A stretch of 44,156 nt of DNA, taken from Achromobacter veterisilvae (lineage in GTDB: Bacteria > Pseudomonadota > Gammaproteobacteria > Burkholderiales > Burkholderiaceae_B). The notes beneath the pieces were generated by a model. It saw nothing but the letters and a program-made list of their open reading frames with translations, made no database searches and was not told the DNA's origin. The translations under genes were made by a program, and so were the position numbers. Below, piece by piece: positions 30,782 through 41,911 of this stretch; position 1 is the stretch's first letter; each line of letters opens with the position of its first letter. The stretch covers positions 1 through 44,156 of the forward strand of contig NZ_UFQC01000047.1 of the NCBI RefSeq assembly GCF_900496975.1. The letters run 5' to 3'.

Positions 30782-31723
30782 TCAGGCGTTGAAGTCGGGC
30801 GCCGGATGCAGGGTCAGGCGCGGGCCGGCCTTCAGGATCTGGCTGGGGATGTCGTGGCCCACCAGCCCGGGCAGCGTGGCCGTCACGCCGAGGATGCCCG
30901 GCAGGTCCACGCCGGTGTCGTAGCCCATCAGTTCGAGCATGTGCACCAGGTCTTCGGTGCAGACGTTGCCGCTGGCGCCCGGCGCGTAGGGGCAACCGCC
31001 CAGGCCGCCCAGCGACGCGTCGAAACGGTCGATGCCCGCCGCGATCGCCGCCAGCGTGTTGGCCAGCGCCATGCCGCGCGTATTGTGGAAATGCATGGTG
31101 GTCGTCAGGCCGGGAAACAGCCTGCGGACTTCGCGGCCGATCTTCTCCACCTGCGTCGGATAGGCCATGCCCGTCGTGTCGCACAGGGTCACGCCGTCCA
31201 CGCCCAGCGCGGCGAAGCGCCCCACCAGTTCGAACACCTCGAACGCGTTGATGTCGCCCTCCATGGGGCAGCCGAACACCGTGGACAGGGACACGTTCAC
31301 TGCGACCCGGCTGCCGCGCACCGCGCTGACCACGTCGCTCAACTGCTCGAACGACTGCTCCCGCGTCATGCGCAGGTTGGCGCGGTTGTGGGTCTCGCTG
31401 ACGGACATCACCAGGTTGACCTCGTCCACCTTGCATTCCAGCGCCCGCTGCGCGCCGCGCACGTTGGGCACCAGCACCGTGTAGACGACGTCCGGGTTGC
31501 GCTCGATCTCGTGCATCACGATCTCGGCGTCGCGCAGCGCGGGAATCGCCTTGGGCGAGGTGAACGACGTGGCCTCGATCTTGGCGTAGCCGCTGCCGGA
31601 CAGCCGGTTGATGAAAGCGATCTTGTCCTGGGTCTCGATGAACTGCTTTTCGTTCTGGAAGCCGTCGCGCGGCGCGACCTCCTGGATGTACAGCCGCTTG
31701 CGGCTCGCGTTCGGTTCGCTCAT
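30782..31723 (-). CDS. Hydroxymethylglutaryl-CoA lyase-type enzyme
   Basis: 313 residues, DRE-TIM metallolyase. True HMG-CoA lyases cleave HMG-CoA to acetyl-CoA and acetoacetate. All key residues are present: Arg19-Asp20 in EVAPRDGFQNE, His211 and His213 in MHFHNTRG, and Cys244 in GGLGGCPYAPGASGN, the C-terminal signature close to that of the human enzyme. AAGGGAA precedes the ATG, 11 bp after the CoA-transferase stop. The pairing with a family III CoA-transferase suggests that the transferase makes the CoA ester that this enzyme splits. Related branched 3-hydroxyacyl-CoAs (for example citramalyl-CoA) cannot be excluded. Confidence 0.9.
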   Translation of the reverse strand: MSEPNASRKRLYIQEVAPRDGFQNEKQFIETQDKIAFINRLSGSGYAKIEATSFTSPKAIPALRDAEIVMHEIERNPDVVYTVLVPNVRGAQRALECKVDEVNLVMSVSETHNRANLRMTREQSFEQLSDVVSAVRGSRVAVNVSLSTVFGCPMEGDINAFEVFELVGRFAALGVDGVTLCDTTGMAYPTQVEKIGREVRRLFPGLTTTMHFHNTRGMALANTLAAIAAGIDRFDASLGGLGGCPYAPGASGNVCTEDLVHMLELMGYDTGVDLPGILGVTATLPGLVGHDIPSQILKAGPRLTLHPAPDFNA

Positions 31724-31734
31724 GGTCGTTCCCT

Positions 31735-32925
31735 TCAGATGATGCCGCGCGCGCGCCAATCGCCGCGCTGCGCTTCGCCGATGCCCAGGCCGGCAAGCAC
31801 CTCGTCGGTGTCCTGGCCCAGGGCGGGCGCGGCGCTGCGCACCTCGCCCGGCGTCTCGGACAGCTTGGGCACGATGCCCGGCAGCTTGACCGGCGTGCCG
31901 TCGGGCAGCGCGCCGTCCAGGATCATGCCGCGCGCCTGGTAGTGCGGGTCGGCCGCGATATCGGCCACGTCGTAGATCTTGCCGGCCGGAATCTGCCCCT
32001 CGTTCAGGCGATCCAGCACCAGGTCCAGCGGATGCTGGCCCGTCCATGCCGAGATGGCGTCGTCCAGCATGACCACGTGCTTCACGCGTCCGGCGTTGTT
32101 CGCCAGCTCCGGCGCCTCGGCCAGGTCGGGCCGGCCGATCACACCCATCAGGCGCTTGAAGATGCTGTCGCCGTTGCCGGCGATCAGCACGTATTTGTTG
32201 TCCTGGCAGCGGTAGGCGTTGCTGGGCGCGATGCCCGGCAGGCTGCTGCCGGCCGGCTGGCGGATCTCGCCGAACACGGCGTACTCCGGCAGCAGGCTCT
32301 CCATCATGTTGAAGACGGATTCGTACAGCGCCACGTCGATCATCTGGCCGGCGCCGTTCTGGTCGCGCGCGCGCAGCGCCAGCAGGATGCCGATGACGCC
32401 ATGCAGCGCCGACAGCGAATCGCCGATGGAAATCCCCACCCGCACCGGCGTGCGGCCGGGTTCCCCGCTCAGGTGGCGCAGGCCGCCCATGGCCTCGCCG
32501 ATGGCGCCGAAGCCGGGCAGGTCGCGGTACGGGCCGGTCTGGCCGTAGCCCGACACGCGCAGCATCACCAGCCGCGGATTGATGGCCCGCAGTTCTTCCC
32601 AGCCCAGGCCCCAGGCTTCCATGGTGCCGGGCTTGAAGTTCTCGACCACCACGTCGATGTCCTTGACCAGGGCGCGGATCAGGTCCTGCGCCTCCGGCTT
32701 GCGCAGGTCCAGGCTGACCGACTTCTTGTTGCGCGACTGCACCTGCCACCAGACGGAGGTGCCGTCGTGGATCAGGCGCCAGTTGCGCAGCGGGTCGCCC
32801 TTGCCGGGCGGTTCGATCTTGATCACCTCGGCGCCGAATTCGCCCAGCATCTTGGCGGCGAACGGCCCGGCGATCAACTGGCCCAGTTCCAGCACGCGGA
32901 TCCCGCTCAATGGTTTGGATGACAT
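31735..32925 (-). CDS. CaiB/BaiF family III CoA-transferase
   Basis: 396 residues. It moves CoA from one acyl-CoA to another acid. Family motifs: VLELGQLIAGPFAAKMLGE, FGAEVIKIEPP, ENFKPG and the conserved catalytic Asp169 in ISIGDSLSALHG, the position of Asp169 in formyl-CoA transferase. Human SUGCT, of the same family, transfers CoA from succinyl-CoA to glutarate or 3-hydroxy-3-methylglutarate (established knowledge). With the HMG-CoA lyase gene 11 bp downstream, HMG is a reasonable acceptor. GAGG precedes the ATG, 10 bp after livF. Confidence 0.93.
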   Translation of the reverse strand: MSSKPLSGIRVLELGQLIAGPFAAKMLGEFGAEVIKIEPPGKGDPLRNWRLIHDGTSVWWQVQSRNKKSVSLDLRKPEAQDLIRALVKDIDVVVENFKPGTMEAWGLGWEELRAINPRLVMLRVSGYGQTGPYRDLPGFGAIGEAMGGLRHLSGEPGRTPVRVGISIGDSLSALHGVIGILLALRARDQNGAGQMIDVALYESVFNMMESLLPEYAVFGEIRQPAGSSLPGIAPSNAYRCQDNKYVLIAGNGDSIFKRLMGVIGRPDLAEAPELANNAGRVKHVVMLDDAISAWTGQHPLDLVLDRLNEGQIPAGKIYDVADIAADPHYQARGMILDGALPDGTPVKLPGIVPKLSETPGEVRSAAPALGQDTDEVLAGLGIGEAQRGDWRARGII

Positions 32926-32935
32926 GATTGCCTCG

Positions 32936-33658
32936 TCAGCTCTTGTGTTTTCCCAGATAGGCCTCGCGCACGCGCTCGCTGGCCAACAACTCCTGGCCCG
33001 TGCCCTCCATCACGATGGAGCCCACTTCCAGGACATACGCGCGGTCCGAGATCGCCAGCGCCTGGTTGGCCATCTGCTCGACCAGCAGGATCGTCATGCC
33101 GCGTTCTTTCAGCGACTTGATGATCTTGAAGATCTCGGCCACGATCAGCGGCGCCAGGCCCAGGGACGGTTCGTCCAGCATCAGAATGCGCGGCTTGCTC
33201 ATCAGGGCGCGGCAGATGGCCAGCATCTGCTGCTCGCCGCCCGACAGCGTGCCCGCGTACTGGTCCCGGCGCTCTTTCAGGCGCGGGAACATCGCGAAGC
33301 AGCTCTCGATCTCTCCCGCCAGTTCCGCCGGCGTTTCCTTGCGCAGGAACGCGCCCAGCATCAGGTTGTCATGGACCGACTGGTCCGGGAACACCTGGCG
33401 CCCCTCGGGGACGTGCGCGATGCCCAGCCCCACTCGCTTGTGCGCGCTGATGCCGCCCAGGTCCTGCCCGGCGAACGCGATCTCGCCGGTGGATTTCTCG
33501 ATGCCCGACAAAGCGCGCATCATCGTGCTCTTGCCCGCGCCGTTGCCGCCGATGATGGTCACGATCTCGTTCGTGTCCACGTGCAGCGACACCTGCTTCA
33601 GGGCATTGACGGCGCCGTAGCTGACCGCCAGGTTCTTGATGTCCAGTAATCGGCTCAT
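32936..33658 (-). CDS. livF: Branched-chain amino acid-type ABC transporter ATPase LivF
   Basis: 240 residues. Walker A GGNGAGKST (37-45), signature LSGGE (138-142), Walker B ILMLDEP (158-164), and the LivF-typical PEGRQVFPDQSV. Cytoplasmic ATPase of a HAAT-family importer with the LivMG fusion, LivH and LivK of the same operon. GGAGA before the ATG, 9 bp after livMG. Confidence 0.95.
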   Translation of the reverse strand: MSRLLDIKNLAVSYGAVNALKQVSLHVDTNEIVTIIGGNGAGKSTMMRALSGIEKSTGEIAFAGQDLGGISAHKRVGLGIAHVPEGRQVFPDQSVHDNLMLGAFLRKETPAELAGEIESCFAMFPRLKERRDQYAGTLSGGEQQMLAICRALMSKPRILMLDEPSLGLAPLIVAEIFKIIKSLKERGMTILLVEQMANQALAISDRAYVLEVGSIVMEGTGQELLASERVREAYLGKHKS

Positions 33659-33667
33659 TGCCGTCTC

Positions 33668-35430
<1,763 letters not shown>

Positions 35431-35434
<4 letters not shown>

Positions 35435-36345
35435 ACTTTCTCCGCGTGCACGCGGCCGAGAATGCCGGCCGGGCGGAAGTACAGCACGACGATGATCAGC
35501 GCGAACACCGCGATCTCGCGGAGGTTCGAATACCAGAGGCCAATCAGCGATTCCAGCAGCCCGATCAGGAAGCCGCCGAAGATGCAGCCGCGCGGGTTCT
35601 CCAGGCCGCCCAGGATGGCGGCCGAGAACGCCTTGAGCGACAGCAGGGTGCCGACGAACACGGAAGCGGTCGCGATCGGCGCCACCATCACGCCGGCGAT
35701 CGCGGCCAGCGCCGAACTGATCGCGAACACCGCCACCGCCACGGCGTTGGCGTTGATGCCCATCAGGCTGGCGGTGGTCTTGCTGAACGCCACCGCGCGC
35801 ACCGCCTTGCCCATCTTGGTCTTGTGCAGCGCCCAGTCGAACACGATCATCAGCACCAGTGTGGTCCCGAACACCAGGATCTCCTGGGGCCGCACGCCCG
35901 TGCCGAAGACCGTGATGATGCCCTCGCCCAGCGGCGAGGCCAGCGCGATGGGCGCGGGGCCCCAGATCAGCAGCGCCAGGTTCTGGATGATGATGCCGAA
36001 GCCGATCGTGCTCATGACCCACGACAGCCCCGCCTCGCCGACGAAGTGGCGGATGGCGGTGATGTAGAGCACGTAGCCCAGCAGGCTCAATATCAGCATC
36101 GCGGCCAGCAGGGCGAACAGGAACGTGCCCCAGGTGACGTCCTCGGGATTGGGAAACCCGATCAGCTTGCCCTGGGTGACCAGCAGGATGGCGCTGATGC
36201 CGATCAGGCCGGCCAGCGCCAGGAATGCGCCCTGCCCGAAGTTGAACGTCTTGGTCGTGGTGTAAGTGATGCTGAACCCGAACGCGACCAGGGCGTAGAC
36301 GCTGCCCATGGCCAGTCCGCTCAGGATGGCTTGTAGTATTTGCAT
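35431..36345 (-). CDS. livH: Branched-chain-type ABC permease LivH
   Basis: 304 residues, eight or so membrane helices. Typical LivH start (QAILSGLAMGSVYALVAFGFSITYTTTKTFNFGQGAF), the loop GKAVRAVAFSKTTASLMGIN and AFSAAILGGLENPRGCIFGGFLIG. AGGGGGG before the ATG. It overlaps livMG by 4 bp and follows livK after a 90-bp gap that contains a perfect 32-bp palindrome. Confidence 0.95.
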
Positions 36346-36368
36346 GCTGGATGCCCCCCTTTTGACGA

Positions 36369-36400
36369 CTCCCCGAAGGCGTCGCGACGCCTTCGGGGAG
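36369..36400. other. Perfect 32-bp palindrome between livK and livH
   Basis: Arms CTCCCCGAAGGCGTCG and its exact complement CGACGCCTTCGGGGAG, with no loop bases set apart. No T-run follows. Such a hairpin between a binding-protein gene and its permease gene usually stabilises the upstream mRNA end or reduces read-through, giving more receptor than permease. Confidence 0.8.
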
Positions 36401-36435
36401 AGATCCTTCTCGATGCGCGGCGTCTGCCGGCTGAC

Positions 36436-37638
36436 TTACAGCTTCAGATCGTCCGGCGTGATGGCGCGCGTGAATTCATCGTCCACCGACACCACCTTGC
36501 CGTCGATCCAGCGCACCAGGCGGAAGTCCTTCACCGACAGCGCTTCGTGGTTGTCCGCCGAGAACGGCTTCTCGTAGTTCTTGATCACGCCCTTGGCCTG
36601 CGCCAGGTTCTGCAGCGCGCCCTGCACCGCCTCGCCGTCGGTCGACTTGGCCTGCTCCATGGCGGCGGCGATCAGCTTGACCGAGTCATAGGCCTGCGCG
36701 GCCATCACATAGGTCGGCAGGCGGCCGTCGCGCTTCATCAGCGTGTCGTACAGCGCCTTGGATTCCGGCGTGGAATCCTCGGTGATGGACGCGGTGAAGA
36801 TCATCTTCTTGGCGAGTTCCGGCCCGGCGATGCGCAGGAACGGCGAACTCAGGTTGGCCCAGGAAGCCAGCGTGGTCGGGAAGTAGTTGATCTTTTCCAG
36901 GCTGCGCATGACGTGCGCGTTGGAATCCGCCAGCGCGTAGACGATCAGCGTGTCGGCGCCCGAGCTCTTGATCTTGTTCAACTGCGAGGACATGTCCGTG
37001 TCCTTCGGGCCGAACTTCTCGTTGGCCACGGGCGTGATCTTGTGCAGGCCCAGGATCTCGACCGCGTCCTTGGCGCCCTGCTGCCCATAGCCGGTGGTAT
37101 CGGCGATGACGGCGATCTTGCCGGTCTTGCTGGCGCGGGCGGCGTAGGCGGCCAGCAGCGCGATCTGGTCGCGGTCGCGCATGGACACGCGGAACACGTA
37201 GTTCGGCGGCGACTTGGCGTAGCGGCCGGTGATGTCGGTGGCGGTGGCCACGGGCGAGATCGTCGGGATCTTCTTCTGCTGCACGATGTGCAGCCAGGCC
37301 AGCATGTTGCCGGAGTTCACCCCGCCCAGCATGGCATTGACCTTGACGTTGTCCACCAGCTCGTTGGTGTTCTGGATGGCCTTGGGCGGCGCGCCCACGT
37401 CGTCGCGTTCGACGATGACGACTTTCTTGCCCAGCACACCGCCGGCGGCGTTCAGCTCCTCGGCCGCCTGGCGCGCGCCGGCCAGCGCCGAAATGCCGAA
37501 GTCCGCCGAGCCGGTGGCCGACATGTCGCTGTTGAAGCCGATCTTGATGTCGTCGGCCAGCGCGGCGCCGCTGGCGCCCGCAAGCGCCGCCGCCAGCAGC
37601 AGGGCCTTCATCGTCTTGGGAAAGTGCTTGATACTCAC
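36436..37638 (-). CDS. Liv-type periplasmic substrate-binding protein (LivK 1)
   Basis: 400 residues. GTG start with AAGGAG 9 bases upstream; signal peptide cut near GAALA-DD. Type I periplasmic-binding fold: KIGFNSDMSATGSADFG, AAEELNAAGGVLGKKV, AMLGGVNSGNMLAWLHIVQ, TTGYGQQGAKDAVEIL. First transport gene of the operon, 43 bp after the GMC gene. Very similar along its whole length to the LivK at 41912-43108. The receptor probably defines the compound that the adjoining GMC and ALDH enzymes oxidise. Confidence 0.95.
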   Translation of the reverse strand: MSIKHFPKTMKALLLAAALAGASGAALADDIKIGFNSDMSATGSADFGISALAGARQAAEELNAAGGVLGKKVVIVERDDVGAPPKAIQNTNELVDNVKVNAMLGGVNSGNMLAWLHIVQQKKIPTISPVATATDITGRYAKSPPNYVFRVSMRDRDQIALLAAYAARASKTGKIAVIADTTGYGQQGAKDAVEILGLHKITPVANEKFGPKDTDMSSQLNKIKSSGADTLIVYALADSNAHVMRSLEKINYFPTTLASWANLSSPFLRIAGPELAKKMIFTASITEDSTPESKALYDTLMKRDGRLPTYVMAAQAYDSVKLIAAAMEQAKSTDGEAVQGALQNLAQAKGVIKNYEKPFSADNHEALSVKDFRLVRWIDGKVVSVDDEFTRAITPDDLKL

Positions 37639-37681
37639 GTTGTCTCCTTCTGGATCACTGGAGTGACCGCTGACTGGTTTT

Positions 37682-39316
37682 TCAGGATTGCTTGATCAGG
37701 TCGGCGGCCTTGTTGCCGATCATCATGGTGGCCGCGCAGATATTGGCCGAAGGCATGGCTGGCATTACCGACGAATCGATGACGCGCAGGTTCTGGATGC
37801 CGTGCACGCGCAGTTGGGGGTCGACCACCGCGTACTTGTCCCCGGCCTGCCCCATGCGGGCCGTGCCGTTGACGTGATAGGACGACACGCCATAGCGGCG
37901 CGCGAAATCCAGCAGCTCGGAATCGGATTCGCACAGCGGGCCCGGCAGGACCTCGCTGTCGAAGTACGGCGACAGGGCCTGCGAACGCAGCAACTGGCGC
38001 GCCAGGCGGATGCCGCGCACCAGGGTCCGCTGGTCGCCCTCGTTTTCCAGGTAATTGGCCAGGATGACGGGATCCTGCAGCGGGTCGGCCGAGCCAATGC
38101 GCACCTGGCCGCGGCTTTCCGGCCGGTGCTGCCACACGCCCGCGGTCATGCCGGGAAAATCGTCCAGCATGCCCACGTAGCCTTCCTTGTAGCTGGCGGG
38201 CGTGAAGACGCCTTGCAGGTCGGGCGCCGTCAGTTCAGGGGTGGACTTCCAGAAATAGTGCAGCAGCGACGGACTCAGCGCCATGATGCTGGGCCGCTTC
38301 ATCAGCCAGCGGCTGATCTGGCCGGCCAGGTTCAGGCCCTTGACCAGTTGGTTCATGGTCTGGCTGTTCTTCACCCGGGCGACGACGCGCACGGAATAGT
38401 GGTCGCTCAGGTTTTCGCCCACGCCCGGCAGGTCGCGCACTACTTCGATGTTGTGCTGGCGCAGGAGGTCGGCCGGCCCCAGGCCGGACAACTGCAGCAG
38501 CTTGGGCGTATTGATGGCGCCGCAGGACACGATCACTTCGCGGCGCGCGCGCACGGCGCGGACCTGCGAGGGATGCGCGGGGTGGCAGTACGCCACGCCC
38601 ACCGCCTTGGCGCCCTCGAACAGAATACGCGTGGCCTGGGCATAGGTGCGCACTTCCAGGTTCTTGCGGGCCATGGCCGGCTTCAGAAAGCACTTGGCCG
38701 TGCTCATGCGCCAGCCGCGGTCGATGGTGCGCTGGAAGTAGCCCACGCCGGCCTGCTCGGCGCCGTTGTAGTCGGGATTGCGGGGGATGCCCTGCTCCAC
38801 CGCGCCGGCGATGAAGGCCTCGCACAGCGGATGGATCCAGTCGATGTCCGTGACGGGCAGTTCGCCCTGGCGGCCGCGGTAGCGGTCGTCGCCGCCCGCG
38901 CGGCGCTCCATGGACTTGAAGTACGGCAGCACCTCTTCATAGGACCAGCCGGTGTTGCCCAGCGCCGCCCAGTGGTCGAAGTCCGCCGCCTGGCCACGGT
39001 TGTAGACCAGGCCGTTGATGGAGGTGGAGCCGCCCAGCGTGCGCCCCTGCGGGATGGGCACGCGCCGGCCGTTGGTCTGCGCCGTGCCTTCGCTCGAGAA
39101 CTGCCAGGCGTACTTCTTGTTGAACACCGCCTTGATGAAGCCCGCCGGGATGTGCAGGAAGGGGCTGTTGTCCGGCGGCCCGGCCTCCAGCACGCAGACC
39201 GTGGCGCCGTCGGCGCTCAGGCGGTTGGCCAGGATGGCGCCGGCCGCGCCGGAACCCACGATCACGTAATCGAACGGGTCCGCGTCGCGGACGGAAGGCT
39301 GCTGTGCTTGGCTCAT
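37682..39316 (-). CDS. GMC-family FAD alcohol dehydrogenase
   Basis: 544 residues. It oxidises a primary alcohol to the aldehyde with FAD. FAD-binding GSGAAGAILANRL (from 21), GRTLGGSTSINGLVYNRG, GAINTPKLLQLSGLGP, and the catalytic pair His481 (SYHVNGTARMG) and Asn525 (PSANICA). Closest in general form to choline-dehydrogenase-like enzymes of unknown substrate. It lies 17 bp after an aldehyde dehydrogenase gene, so the two probably work in sequence on one alcohol. The start at 39316 is chosen from family length; the ribosome site is weak. Confidence 0.93.
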   Translation of the reverse strand: MSQAQQPSVRDADPFDYVIVGSGAAGAILANRLSADGATVCVLEAGPPDNSPFLHIPAGFIKAVFNKKYAWQFSSEGTAQTNGRRVPIPQGRTLGGSTSINGLVYNRGQAADFDHWAALGNTGWSYEEVLPYFKSMERRAGGDDRYRGRQGELPVTDIDWIHPLCEAFIAGAVEQGIPRNPDYNGAEQAGVGYFQRTIDRGWRMSTAKCFLKPAMARKNLEVRTYAQATRILFEGAKAVGVAYCHPAHPSQVRAVRARREVIVSCGAINTPKLLQLSGLGPADLLRQHNIEVVRDLPGVGENLSDHYSVRVVARVKNSQTMNQLVKGLNLAGQISRWLMKRPSIMALSPSLLHYFWKSTPELTAPDLQGVFTPASYKEGYVGMLDDFPGMTAGVWQHRPESRGQVRIGSADPLQDPVILANYLENEGDQRTLVRGIRLARQLLRSQALSPYFDSEVLPGPLCESDSELLDFARRYGVSSYHVNGTARMGQAGDKYAVVDPQLRVHGIQNLRVIDSSVMPAMPSANICAATMMIGNKAADLIKQS

Positions 39317-39333
39317 GTCGGGGTCCGCAGGCG

Positions 39334-40803
39334 TCAGGGGATCGCGTTGAACGACTTGCCGGCGAGGCAGACGTACTTGATTTCCAGGAACTCTTCGATG
39401 CCGTACTTGGATCCTTCGCGTCCCACGCCCGACTCCTTGATGCCGCCGAACGGCCCGACCTCGTTGGACACGGCGCCGGTATTCACGCCGACGATGCCGT
39501 ATTCCAGGCCTTCCATCATGCGCCACACCCGCTCCAGGTTGGCGGTGTAGAAATAGGCGGCCAGGCCCGAGGCGCTGTCGTTGGCGCGCGCCAGCACGGC
39601 GGCTTCGGACTCGAACGTGCTGATGCCCACGACCGGACCGAAGATCTCTTCGTGCGCCAGATCCATGGCGTCCGTGATGCCGGCAAGCAGCGTGGGCTCG
39701 TACAGCAGCGTGCCCGGCGCGCGCAGCTTGCCGCCCGCCAGCAGCGCCGCGCCGTTCGCCGTGGCGTCGGCCACCAGGCGCGTCACCTTGTCCACGGCGC
39801 GCTGATCGATCAGCGGCCCTTGCGTGACGCCCTCTTCCAGACCGCCGCCCACCTTCATGCGGCGGATCTCCGCCAGCAGCTTCTCATTGAACGCGTCGGC
39901 CACGCTGGCGTGGACGTAGACGCGGTTGGCGCAGACGCAGGTCTGCCCGGCGTTGCGGAACTTGGACAGCACCAGCCCCTGCACCGCTTCGTCCAGGTCG
40001 GCGTCCTCGAACACGATGAAGGGCGCGTTGCCGCCCAGTTCCAGCGACAGCTTCTTGATGTTGGATGCGCTTTGCTCCATCAGCAGGCGGCCGGTCTGCG
40101 TGGAGCCGGTGAACGTCAGCTTGCGCACCGTGGGGTTCTGGGTCAGTTCCGTGCCGATGGGCGCCGGGTCGCCAATGACGACGTTGAGCACGCCGGGCGG
40201 AATGCCGGCCTGCTCGCCCAGCCAGGCCAGCGCCAGCGCGGTGAACGGGGTCAGTTCGGACGGCTTGAGCACCACCGTGCAGCCGGCCGCCAGCGCCGGG
40301 CTGACCTTGCGCGTGACCAGGGCCGACGGGAAGTTCCAGGCGATGATGGCCGCGCACACGCCCACGGGCTGGCGGATGGCCAGCATGCGCTGGTCGCCGC
40401 GGGTGTGCGGAAGCACGTCGCCATAGACGCGCTTGGCCTCTTCCGCGAACCATTCCACGAACGACAGCGCGTAGTTCAGTTCTCCGCGCGCCTCGGCCAG
40501 CGGCTTGCCCTGCTCCAGGGTCAGCAGCAGCGCCAGGTCGTCGGCATGGGCTTCGATCAGCGCATGCCATTTGCGCAGGATGGCGCCGCGCTCTTTGCCG
40601 GTTCTGGCCCGCCAGGCCGGCAGGGCGGCATCGGCAGCCGCGATGGCACGCGCCGTCTCGGCCCGGCCCAGGTTGGGCACCGTGCCCAGCACGCTCGCGT
40701 CGAAGGGATTGCGCACCGTGATGGTGGCCCCGCCGTCGGCATCGCACCAGGTGCCACCAATGTACGCCTGCTGCCGCAGCAACTGGCTATTCTGCAGATT
40801 CAT
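39334..40803 (-). CDS. NAD(P)-dependent aldehyde dehydrogenase, succinate-semialdehyde type
   Basis: 489 residues. Catalytic Glu255 (LSLELGGNAP) and Cys289 (GQTCVCANR), the coenzyme segment AWNFPSALVTRKVSPALAAG and FTGSTQTGRLL. The CVCANR double-cysteine site and overall length are those of succinate/glutarate-semialdehyde dehydrogenases (GabD/DavD), which oxidise omega-aldehyde acids. Mevaldate, the aldehyde of mevalonate, is such a compound. First gene of the operon that continues with GMC, Liv transport, CoA-transferase and lyase; divergent from a LysR. Start at 40803; the upstream in-frame part is promoter DNA. Confidence 0.93.
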   Translation of the reverse strand: MNLQNSQLLRQQAYIGGTWCDADGGATITVRNPFDASVLGTVPNLGRAETARAIAAADAALPAWRARTGKERGAILRKWHALIEAHADDLALLLTLEQGKPLAEARGELNYALSFVEWFAEEAKRVYGDVLPHTRGDQRMLAIRQPVGVCAAIIAWNFPSALVTRKVSPALAAGCTVVLKPSELTPFTALALAWLGEQAGIPPGVLNVVIGDPAPIGTELTQNPTVRKLTFTGSTQTGRLLMEQSASNIKKLSLELGGNAPFIVFEDADLDEAVQGLVLSKFRNAGQTCVCANRVYVHASVADAFNEKLLAEIRRMKVGGGLEEGVTQGPLIDQRAVDKVTRLVADATANGAALLAGGKLRAPGTLLYEPTLLAGITDAMDLAHEEIFGPVVGISTFESEAAVLARANDSASGLAAYFYTANLERVWRMMEGLEYGIVGVNTGAVSNEVGPFGGIKESGVGREGSKYGIEEFLEIKYVCLAGKSFNAIP

Positions 40804-40908
40804 TTGTCTCGCGCTCCATCCATCGTGTTTCGCGCCGTCCGCGCTGGGGCGGAGCGAATTTTTTGGGGAGGATAGCCCTGGCGGCAGCCTCCGCAACAGC
40901 AGTCATTA

Positions 40909-40958
40909 GCGATGCCGCCATCGCCGTTCGCGATGACGGGGCCGCGCTTGGCTACAAT
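40909..40958 (+). promoter_or_regulatory. Dyad and -10 between ALDH and LysR
   Basis: Inverted repeat GCGATG-CCGC-CATCGC (40909-40924), then a further CGCGATG, and the -10 TACAAT (40953-40958) of the LysR gene about 36 bp before its ATG. It lies in the 190-bp divergent gap and is a candidate for autoregulation and for control of the operon. Confidence 0.4.
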
Positions 40959-40993
40959 GGGCCGTCTCGTCCGTTTTTTCCGTCCGTCCCGCC

Positions 40994-41884
40994 ATGCGCC
41001 TCGATCCCACCTCCCTCAAGCTTTTCATCAGCGTGGTCGAGCAGGGCACCATCGCGGCGGCGGCCGAACACGAGCACATCGCCGCGGCGGCCATCAGCAA
41101 GCGCATCAGCGAACTGGAAGAAAACCTCAAGATCCGGCTGCTGATCCGCACCAACAAGGGCATCCGCCCGACACCGGCCGGCATCGCGCTGTCCACCATG
41201 GCGCGGCGCGCCCTGCACGAGCTGGATGAAATTTCCGTGCACATGCGGGACTATTCGCGCGGCCTGCGCGGCTTCATCCGGGTGCACGCCAACATCTCCG
41301 CCATCACCCAGTTCCTGCCCCAGGACATCAAGCTCTTCCTGAACGACTACCCCAACGTCCAGGTAGACCTGGAAGAGAAGATCTCCTCGACCATCATCAA
41401 GTCGGTGGCCGAGAACGCCGCGGACGTGGGCATTTTCTCGGGCACCGCGCCCGACCACGACGTGGAGATCTATCCCTACCGCGAGGACACGCTGGCGCTC
41501 GTCGTGCCCGCCGGCCATCCCTTGCAGGACAGGCCCGGCTTCCGCTTCGCCGACGCGCTCGAACATGACTTCGTGGGGCTGCACCGCGGCAGCGCCATCA
41601 ACCGCATCCTGTCCAACGCCGCCAGCGACGAAAAACGCAACATCCAGCTCAAGGTGCAGGTCACCGGTTTCGACGCACTGTGCTTCATGGTGAATTCCGG
41701 CCTGGGGATCGGCGTGCTGCCCGTGGACATCGCCCGCCGCTACTCGGTCATGTTCGACATCCGCATCATCCCGCTGTCGGAACCCTGGGCCAGGCGCCAG
41801 ATCCAGATCTGCGTGCGGGCGTTCGACGCGCTGCCCACCGCGGCCAAGCTCTTCGTCAACCACCTGAGCAAGCGCCAGCCCTGA
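40994..41884 (+). CDS. LysR-family transcriptional regulator (3)
   Basis: 296 residues. HTH (LKLFISVVEQGTIAAAAEHEHIAAAAISKRISELEENLKIRLL) and effector domain (GFIRVHANISAITQFLP, NSGLGIGVLPVDIARRY). Divergent from the ALDH-GMC-liv-CoA operon, so it is the likely regulator of that pathway. It is not close in sequence to the two other LysR proteins in the window. It converges on LivK 2 with 27 bp between stops. Confidence 0.93.
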   Translation: MRLDPTSLKLFISVVEQGTIAAAAEHEHIAAAAISKRISELEENLKIRLLIRTNKGIRPTPAGIALSTMARRALHELDEISVHMRDYSRGLRGFIRVHANISAITQFLPQDIKLFLNDYPNVQVDLEEKISSTIIKSVAENAADVGIFSGTAPDHDVEIYPYREDTLALVVPAGHPLQDRPGFRFADALEHDFVGLHRGSAINRILSNAASDEKRNIQLKVQVTGFDALCFMVNSGLGIGVLPVDIARRYSVMFDIRIIPLSEPWARRQIQICVRAFDALPTAAKLFVNHLSKRQP

Positions 41885-41911
41885 CCGCGGGGCCGGCGCC
41901 CGCCGGTTTGC

